Source: Panagrolaimus kolymaensis
Lineage: Eukaryota; Nematoda; Chromadorea; Rhabditida; Panagrolaimidae
Length of the DNA: 64,000 nt
Assembly: GCA_028622995.1 (NCBI GenBank)
Contig: JAJQJQ010000025.1
Span: 930,001 to 994,000 of the forward strand
Direction: 5' to 3'
Part shown: positions 56,667 through 64,000 of the stretch, in pieces
Layout: each line of letters opens with the position of its first letter
How positions within the stretch are numbered: the first letter of the stretch is position 1
Program-made: the position numbers and the translations under genes
The notes under the pieces: model-generated
The model's input: the letters and a program-made list of their open reading frames with translations, nothing else
Told to the model about the DNA's origin: nothing
The model's database searches: none

Positions 56667-58530
56667 ACTAACTTAAATTTTGAATTAAATTTATTATTTT
56701 TTCTTTTTCTCGATCTTAAGTTTTTTTTGCATATTTAGTAGCAGGCATAGAAAAAAACCCCAACTTATCAATCAAAAAAATAACCAACATACCTACCTAA
56801 AAATTATTTTAATTTAAATATGTATTTTTCGATTTAAGAATCACAATTTTTCGAATCAATTTATAAGTGAGTGTTATTTTTTTTAAGTAGGGCTTTTTAA
56901 GTTAGAAATAATTAAGTTTTGAGTAAAAATCTTTGTTTACGGGTTTTAATATTTAAGACGTGCGCCAATTTTTTTTAAAAATATTTCTTGATAGTGCTAG
57001 GAAAAAGTGTAAAACTTTACTATATTTTTTTTTGGGTTTTGACTTTAAAAAAACTTTTTAAATTTTACACTTTATTTTTTATTATTTTTTTTATTTGCTA
57101 GTATTATTAATACAAAAAATATGGATTATTTAGTTAAACATAAACAATATGTGTGTGTAAAATTAATCGGTGTTTTATTTTAATATTTTTTATTTGTTTG
57201 TTTTTATGTATGTATTTTTTTTTGAAATATATATTCATCATAAATAAAATTGTTAATTTGTATATTTATTACAAGTTTTTTTTTAAAAAACGTATGCATT
57301 TTTTGAAGGAGTTAAACTAATTTTCTCCTTACAAATTAACTTTGGTACTACAAAAACAAAATTGTTTTTTTTAGCTACAAAAAAAAAGAATGTTTTCAAA
57401 TAAAATTAAATTATTTTTCTAACATAATTTTATGACTCTTTTTATAATCCGACAAAATTCTTGGCAAAAGAAAAATGTGAAAATGCGAAAAATTAAGACT
57501 TTTCTTTTAAGCGAAGAATGGAGTCCATTTCTAACATTCTCGCTTCAAGTATTAATAAAGTTTAAAGATTTTTCCATTTTACAAATCTTTTTTTTTATCT
57601 TCGATCTTCACTGTAAAAATTTTAGATACTTAGATTACCATAAATCTTTAACTCTGAACTTTGATTTAAAAATGTTTCTGCAATCTAAATCCCGGCTTTA
57701 AAATTTGAGTTACCATAATTTTGTATTTATGGTAAGAATACAATACAGCTTTCGTGGAAAAGTACATTCCATAAAAAAAAACAGTTATTTCAAATTTTTT
57801 TGTGAAATAAAATCCAAATTCCAAAAACATATTTTTTTCATATTTTTTTTCAAACAACTTTGGAAACTATTTTTCACCCAAAAAAATAAAATTTTTTTGT
57901 TATTAATTGTTTCAACGCCAAATAATAAATCTGTCATTTTTTTCACGTTTGAATACATAAGTCAAAAATAGAGAGAGAAGATGGGTAGAGAGAGAAAAAA
58001 CAGGAAATAAAAATAAAAAAAGTTTAGAAAAAAAGTTATCATTTTTTAAATTATCGATTTAGCTTTTTTATCATTTTGTTAATCCCAGTCTTCCAAAAGA
58101 CAAAACTCTTCCCAAAATTTTTTTTATTTAATCTATTTATTTATGAAATAATTATCGACTCAACAACTATCCTCTTTTTTTACCTTTGTTTTTGTTTTTC
58201 AAAAAATAAAAAAACTAACGCAAAATCTTAGGGGTTAAAAAAGTGTCAACGCTGAGATCATTTATTTGTTGATTAATGACTTTGCTTTTTTTTTCTGCGT
58301 GTGAGTGAGAGAGATATTTATTTAGTTTTTTGATGTTTTGCGTGAAAAGTGAAGAAGAAATTTAGTAAATAGGTAAAATATTAACTAACGAAGAAGTAAA
58401 ATGGAAAAAACAACAACTACGACGATTAGGACGTGAACGAGGATGTGATGATGTTGTAGCCGCCGCAGCCAACGAAGTAGTATTCATATAATAATTATCG
58501 TTGCATGAAAAAAAGAAGAAAAAAGAAAAG
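56667..58530. other. Intergenic
   Basis: AT-rich. A small inverted repeat AAGTGTAAAA...TTTTACACTT spans 57005-57072. GA-rich tracts lie at about 57968-58000. A GC-richer patch at 58415-58480 (GACGATTAGGACGTGAACGA, then GCCGCCGCAGCC) lies just ahead of the SLC17 start and is likely its 5' UTR or promoter; it has an open frame without ATG. No gene supported. Confidence 0.5.
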
Positions 58531-60724
58531 ATGTTTAGCGTTGATGAAAGCAGTAATAATAGCTTTAAAAAGGCTAATGCTAATAAAAAATCTCTAAAAG
58601 ACCAAATATTTTCAAGAAAGAGATGGATATTAGGTAAGTTTGAAGCTTATTTTTTCATTCAAAAACAAAATTCATTAATTTTTAATTTTGGTAAATTAAA
58701 ACTTTTGAAAACCGGCTGAAAATTACAAACTTTTAGAAATTCCAAATTTGCCTTTTTACTTTTTTGTTGTTGCGATATCTTGTTTTCAAAATTTGCTTAT
58801 TTTTAGGTTTCGTATTATTACTCGGCAACTTTTGTGCCTCCTCGATGAGAACCCATATTGGAGTTTCTATGGTTTGCATGGTGAATGCCACAGCGGTTCA
58901 TGAAATTTCTGAAAAGTCTGATATTCCACATCTCCGTCCAGAACCTGCAAACCCTCAATGTCATAGAAATCAAGTTAATGAAACCAAAGCTATAGCCAAA
59001 GGCTACAAAGTAGGTCTCAGAATTATTAAGTCGGAGGTTTTAAAAAGGCCAAGTTTTTAGGGAACTTTTGTTTGGTCCAATGAAGAACAAGCACTCTTAT
59101 TTTCCTCAGGATTTTATGGAAATTTATTAATTATGTTTTTTCCTGGATTTTTAATTAATCATTATGGCCCTAAAAATGTTGCTTTCGCGTGTGCTTTGGG
59201 AATGGCTATGACAACAGTGTTAATGCCAACATTTGCATATTTTGGATTATATTATTTTATGGGTATTCGAATTCTTTTTGGCGTATTTGAATATGCAATT
59301 TATCCAGCTTTAATTGCTCCCTTATCGCTATGGTTTGCGCCAAATGAACGAAGTAGTGCTGTGGCGATTTTTACTTCTGGATCGCCCCTCGCAAGTTCCC
59401 TCGGAGTTTTAATTACCACAAATTTATGTGCCCTGGATTGGCTGAATGGATGGCCTTTAATTTTTTATTATGCCAGTAATTAAACTTACAATTTGGTTTG
59501 ATTTTATTTAAATAGAAAAATATTTTTTTAGGTCTTGTAACATTTTTATGGGGTATATTGTGGCTGGTATTTTTTACAAATAGTCCTAAGAAAAGCAGAT
59601 TCCTTTCGGTGGAAGAAAAACAATATTTAGCAAATAAAAATGAAGCTCATTCCCATCCAGATGGACATAAAAAAGTTAGCGCTTTTGATGCCATGAATAA
59701 TCATAATTTCTTGGACTTTTAGAAAAAAATCCCTTTGAAACGAATGCTTCGATCCCCGGCAATGATAGCAGTCATGTTCACTGCCTTTGCACATGTTGTT
59801 ACAACTTCATTAATGCAAAATTTTTTACCTACATATGCCAGAGATGCATTAGATTTGGATTTAAAAAGTGTAAGTCTTAACGAATTGATTTTTGCGTAAA
59901 TTCCAAATAAAATAAAATTTACTTATCAAACTTTCCAAATATGATTTTTTTTTCAGAATGGAATTTTCACATCCATCACATTTATCACCAAATTCCTCAG
60001 TAAATATGTTCTCAGCTTTTCTGCGGATTACATGAAATCAAAGAAAATTTTATCTCCAACCGCGTCAAGTAAAATTTTTCAATGTGGCGGTAATAATAAC
60101 TTTATTATTTAATTCATTTACTCTTAAATCGATTTTTTTCTCGATTTTAGCATCCTATGGTGTGGCACTCATGTTTTGTATCATTGCATTATTTATTGAT
60201 TGCACGAGACAAGAACTCGCTTTATTAATTTTAGCTTTTTATGGAGTATTTGCAGCTTCAGCCATTCCAGGATATTTCACTGCGAGTTGCTCCTTTGCGC
60301 CGATGTACACTGCGATGGTATCCGCGATTATGGAAGTAGCAGGAGCTATCGCAAATTTGTTAGCTCCAGCTTTTGTTGGATTTTTTGTTAAACAGGTAAT
60401 TCAAAATATAAAAAAGTTGGTATCATCACGAAAATAGCTCATGTAAATTTTTTTAGGGCCTAGCAGGGGAATGGGCATATGTCTTTATTACGGTGGCATT
60501 AATAAATATTATTAGTGGAACAGTATTTTTAATTTATGGCACAGGTATGAAAATGATTTCCTTTTTATCTTCATTGATTGAATAATTTTTATTTTTAAGC
60601 TGATATTCAATCATGGGCCCTTCCACAAGTTGCATCACAAAGGAATGTTGAAGAAAGCACCATTGAATTAGTGAATGAAACAAACAAAAATCAACAAAAT
60701 ATTCGTAAAAATGATAGCAAATAA
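58531..60724 (+). CDS. SLC17-family transporter (major facilitator superfamily; sialin/vesicular glutamate/phosphate type)
   Basis: Nine exons: 58531-58633, 58807-59009, 59061-59475, 59532-59674, 59723-59869, 59957-60089, 60151-60395, 60457-60544 and 60600-60724. All are GT-AG and phase-consistent, 533 aa. Start at MFSVDESSNNSFKKANANKK; the TTG upstream is not used. TM1 FVLLLGNFCASSMRTHIGVS, then a luminal loop with N-glycosylation site (NQVNETKAI), TM2-TM6 (ALLFSSGFYGNLLIMFFPGF...IRILFGVFEYAIYPALIAPL...ASSLGVLITTNL), a cytoplasmic loop (KKKIPLKRMLRSPAM) and the second half with LADY-like SADYMKSKKILSP and CSFAPMY. It ends GTADIQSWALPQ, the family's G.A..Q.W mark. SLC17 proteins move organic anions with Na+ or H+ across plasma or vesicle membranes; the substrate here is unknown. 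Confidence 0.88.
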
Positions 60725-60838
60725 TAAATTCTCATTGTTATGTGTCTGTATAGTTGTTTAAAATGTAAAATAAAGTCAAAATATTAAAAGTAGCAAATTG
60801 TGGAAAATAAAATTTTAGCATCATTTTAAAATGTTAAA

Positions 60839-61035
60839 ATCAGTGAATGGGTACGTGTTTTTATTACTGTGGCATTTATCAATGTCATAAGTGGCTCAGT
60901 TTATTTATTTTATGGCTCAGGTAAAAAAATATTTTAAACTTTTCAATTTTCTTGATTAATGTTGCGATTATATATTTTTAAGCGGATATTCAACCTTGGG
61001 CAATCCCAGAAATTGCGTCAACAAAGACTTTATAA
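60839..61035 (+). pseudogene. Partial tandem copy of the last two SLC17 exons
   Basis: Reads EWVRVFITVAFINVISGSVY, LFYGS, a GT...AAG intron, then ADIQPWAIPEIASTKT and a stop. The full gene's corresponding part is EWAYVFITVALINIISGTVF...ADIQSWALPQVASQ. No other exons of a second copy are present, so this is a leftover of a tandem duplication or an alternative 3' end of the same gene. Confidence 0.7.
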
Positions 61036-62096
61036 AAAAAAGAAAGCAAAGATTTCGGTAATGAAAACCAAGGATTTAAAAAAGATGAAAATAAAAAATA
61101 AATGCTTTTTGCCTTGTATTTGTATTTTTTTGTTTTGTGTATTTTTAGAATAATATTTAAAAAATTTAAGTATTTAAGCTTTTTTGTAGATAAATTTTTT
61201 AAAATAATATATTTTTTATTATTTAAACTAGCTTTTTTTCATTTCTATAGTTTGTAGAAAAACAAATACCTTTTTCAAACTATGCCTTGCTCATAAACTT
61301 TTATGACCATCTGTCAAAGTTTTTGTTTGTGATGGAAAACCCGAAGACACATTTAAACCACATTTATTATGTCCTCGAATTAATTTTTTTTATCGATAGG
61401 TTTTGATTTTGATCAAACTTTGGTCCAAAAAATTTTAAGATTTTTTTTTGTTTAATTTTTTTTCTTGATATCTGGACTTCAAAATTTCAAAAAAAAAAGT
61501 TTGTAAAACAATGCCCTTAAATCTTCCATTTTTTGTTGTTGACTCACCTCTTCCTTGTTTAGCCCTTATTTTTTATTTTTTGGCTTGAATTTTTGTTTGT
61601 TCTTGACTTGGTTTCTATGGTGGTTGGTGGTGGTGCTTTAACAACAACAAAAAAGTTGTTCCATTTCTCTCCTCCAACTTTCTCTCTCTCCAAAAAAGGG
61701 AAAGGAAAGAAAAAATTCAATATCATCAATAATAAAACCACATTTTTTTCTTTTCCTTTTATTCTCGTTATCGAGAGTTTATGATTATTCGTAAAAATAA
61801 ATAAATATGATTGATTTTTATTTTTTTCCATTTCTCTTACTTTTAATGACGCAAATGGAAAATAATGGTTTTGTAACGTTTTGATTATTTTTTAAATTAT
61901 GTAAAGTTCTTTTTTTGCTGATTAAAAAAATACTAAAATAGCGGAGACTATTTTTTCAATTTATTTAAAATTTTTGACTCATTTTTGCTTTTAAACTTTT
62001 CGTGGCTTTATTTTATTTTGTAAAAAATAGTAAACAATTTTTTTAGTATTCTAAGTTTTTTTAAGTTCTAAAGTCTCATTAATTATTTAAAAAAAA
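61036..62096. other. Intergenic
   Basis: AT- and T-run-rich, no gene, RNA or element recognised. A CT/GA-rich stretch lies at about 61660-61700. Confidence 0.55.
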
Positions 62097-62975
62097 ATGG
62101 CTGGTAATAATGGAAAATTTAAAGCTGTTATCACAGGTTAGTCAAAAACCTTATTTTTTATTTAATAGGCTTATAATTTATAAATTTAGACATGGGTGGA
62201 GTTATTATTAAATATAGTAATCCCAGGGCCATTGAAGATTTATTCGGACAAGGTAACATCGATTTTAATTTCCAAGTGCGTCATTTGAAAGTCATTTATC
62301 ATTTATTTTAGCCCAAAACAATGAAATGATTAACAATTTAATTGCTGATTTTGAATTAGGCAACAAAGATGTTAAAGAAATAGCAAGACATGTCTCAGAA
62401 ATACCTGATGCGAGTTTTTTCTCATAAAAAGTTTTGATCTGCTTTTTTACCAAAAAAAACCAAGGAATTGGTTTTTTTTTCTCCAAAAAAGTTAAAAATG
62501 GACGATAAAAAACAAAGTAAAAATTAATATATTTTTTTTATAGGAAAAACTTCGAACTGAAATTGCGACCCTTCTTCAAGGCCTTGCTTCTTCCCTTTCA
62601 AATACCGATGAACCCGTGGTTGCTGCATTACAAAAATGCAAAGGTTCTGGACTCAAATTAGCTCTCTTAACAAATACAGGATGGGGAGATGAAGCCAAAA
62701 CAAAGGCTATGGTTCCAATAGATAAAACATATTTCGATGTCGTCGTCGAATCATGTCGAATAAACATGCGTAAACCATACTCAGATATTTATAAACACAC
62801 CATTGAACAACTTGGCGGTGGCATTAAACCCGAGGAATGCATCTTTATTGATGATTTAAAAATTAATTGTCAAGGTGCCGAACAACTTGGAATGAAAACC
62901 ATTCAAGTGGTTCATGGTGATTCAGAAACTGCTTTGAAGGAACTTGAAAATCTTACTGGAATTCAATTTTCTTAA
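62097..62975 (+). CDS. HAD-superfamily hydrolase-like protein (EPHX2 N-terminal / ACAD10 phosphatase type)
   Basis: Four exons: 62097-62136, 62190-62252, 62312-62409 and 62544-62975; about 210 aa. Motif I is AVITDMGGVIIKYSNP: the nucleophile Asp is present, but the second Asp of DxD is Gly. Motif II is ALLTNTGWG. The Lys motif is MRKPYSDIYKHTIEQLGG. Motif III is CIFIDDLKINCQGAEQLGMK with both Asp. It ends KTIQVVHGDSETALKELENL. This matches HAD phosphatase domains such as EPHX2-N and ACAD10. The third intron needs a GC donor (GAT|GCGAGT...TATAG) to keep frame; the GT site four bases further (CGA|GTTTTT) would shift it. Loss of the DxD second Asp weakens classic phosphatase chemistry but is shared with some relatives. 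Substrate unknown. Confidence 0.8.
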
Positions 62976-63668
62976 TTTCTCTTTGTGTTGTTGTTGCACT
63001 TTTTATTTTTTGTGAAAAATATTAATAAAAGTTTCTTCTTTTTTTAATTGAACATTTCATTCTTTATCTGGATCAAAAAGTGATTTTTTGCTGTAATCAA
63101 AGAAAAAAATAGCGAAAAAATCAATGGAGTCAAAAAAAAAAACAATTCTGCTAACATTTCTTCCATTCCACTCGCTTTTTTTAAAGTGAACAAAGAAAAA
63201 AATCGATAATCAATATTATAAAAGCTAGTCGAAAAAATGCTTGCATTGCTACTCTCTTCTTCTTTTTTTTAAAGTGTTTCTCTCTTCCAAAAGTTTTTTT
63301 TTTCAATTATTTAACTTTGGTTATGTTTGAAGTTTTTTTGTTTGAATATTTTAATTCTACTTTTTATTTAAATTTAGACCAAAAATTTATTAAAGATAAT
63401 ATTTTGGAGTATTTCCTCTCAATCAATTTAAAATTAAATAGGTTTGTCCATAAATTTGCTTTTTTTAGAATAAACAGTTTTATTTACTTAAAAAACAAAT
63501 TTTATTTTCATCGGATGTCATGCAAGCAAAGATATAACAGCTTTCAATTTATCAGTAATAAACAAAACAATTAAAAATAAAAATAACCGTCCAATAAAAT
63601 TATTGTATTTATAAAGTTGGATAGGGATTCTAAACAATAATAAAAAAATAGACAATTTAAAATTCGAT
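62976..63668. other. Convergent intergenic
   Basis: AT-rich with a TATTAATAAAAG polyadenylation-like signal at about 63019. A plus-strand frame at 63317-63574 is F/N/K-rich by composition; no gene supported. Confidence 0.55.
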
Positions 63669-64000
63669 TTAATTTTTTTGTAGCTTTTTGGGGTGGCTTT
63701 TTATATTTCCATCTGCCTCTGCAATCAATTTTTTAATATTCTCAAGAATAATTCTTCGAGCATTTCTCAATGATTCGTTATCTTTTTGAGAAGCTTGATG
63801 AAAATCAGCGCAATGAGAACCGCCTACAATTTTATATGTTACAACGGAAGGGTGATTTGATTTTCTGAGGGTTAAATCCTTCCATGGATCTATGCTTCCC
63901 CAAGTTGAAACAACATTGGTGCCATTATAATTATCATTTCCACCATATTCTTTCATAACATTTGATGCAATGTTTTTTAAATATTCCAACGTGTATTTCC
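63669..64000 (-). CDS. Serine carboxypeptidase S28 family (prolyl carboxypeptidase-like), C-terminal part, runs off the window
   Basis: The open frame from the window edge reads KYTLEYLKNIASNVMKEYGG, then NVVSTWGSIDPWKDLTL (catalytic Asp of S28 in SIDPW) and YKIVGGSHCADFHQAS (catalytic His in HCAD), then NARRIILENIKKLIAEADGN and a Lys-rich end. S28 enzymes are lysosomal or secreted serine exopeptidases that remove residues after or before proline. Only the last 110 residues are in view; the nucleophile Ser would lie beyond 64000. Sequence otherwise undamaged. Confidence 0.9.
   Translation of the reverse strand, partial: KYTLEYLKNIASNVMKEYGGNDNYNGTNVVSTWGSIDPWKDLTLRKSNHPSVVTYKIVGGSHCADFHQASQKDNESLRNARRIILENIKKLIAEADGNIKSHPKKLQKN

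Noticed and set aside
61559..61831. Open frames on both strands
   Set aside because: Repetitive Lys/Phe/Asn composition from A/T and CT runs only.
1..64000. tRNA, rRNA or spliced-leader genes
   Set aside because: I looked for tRNA B-box-like GTTCRA motifs with matching arms and for rRNA-like GC-rich blocks and found none; a computed search (tRNAscan-SE, Infernal) would be decisive.

Overview
The window looks like nuclear DNA of a nematode. It is very AT-rich. Its genes carry many short introns (about 45-60 bp) that begin GTAAGT/GTATGT and end TTTTAG or TTTCAG, and the gene content is worm-like: three 7-TM chemoreceptors, an SLC17-type transporter, a carboxylesterase, a glutamate-cysteine ligase and a 14-cysteine metallothionein. 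I cannot name the species; a clade IV-type worm would fit, but that is a guess. All gene models below were assembled by hand from splice signals and reading-frame phase. Many exons are too short to stand out as open frames.

Layout. (1) Positions 1-17378 are one uninterrupted satellite array: 128 monomers of 135 bp with only one net 1-bp length change, two linker subtypes (A and B), and patchy higher-order repeats. (2) The array ends inside a legumain (C13 protease) gene. The surviving 3' part (17379-19160) has stops and a frameshift and is split by a 544-bp foldback element with 103-bp terminal inverted repeats. (3) 20077-21357 (-) is a PP2C phosphatase with two 1-base deletions and a lost metal-binding Asp. 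21547-22419 (-) is a BTB/POZ gene. (4) 23393-31398 holds two paralogues of a multi-module CxxC...HxC zinc-finger protein resembling FLYWCH/WRKY-GCM1 domains. The first is a pseudogene interrupted by an 833-bp MITE with a TA target duplication; the second (676 aa, six modules) is intact. A carboxylesterase (-) lies between them. (5) 31706-33390 (-) is an 8-TM protein built as two 4-TM halves. (6) 35131-46737 carries three chemoreceptors, a three-copy cluster of small secreted prepropeptide genes (36998-39134, -), a hidden 4-TM gene (41568-42165) and glutamate-cysteine ligase (42464-44812, -). (7) 47731-48377 (-) is the metallothionein. (8) 48378-55676 is a gene-poor 7.3-kb stretch, pyrimidine/A-rich, with two MITE-like elements flanked by 8-bp target duplications. 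(9) 55677-64000 carries a methyltransferase-like gene, the SLC17 transporter with a downstream partial copy, a HAD-family phosphatase-like gene, and the 3' end of an S28 serine peptidase (-) running off the window.

The genes do not form one pathway. What unites the left half is decay: the satellite, MITEs and damaged copies of legumain, PP2C and the zinc-finger gene lie side by side, while the right half (GCLC, metallothionein, SLC17, HAD) is intact. GCLC and metallothionein both concern thiol/metal homeostasis, but their proximity may be chance. The strongest candidate for something undescribed is the secreted-peptide cluster, which encodes a signal peptide, an RFRR processing site and, after a KKRG site, a cationic Gly/Ala-rich C-terminal peptide. 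The six-module zinc protein and the very length-constant satellite are next.
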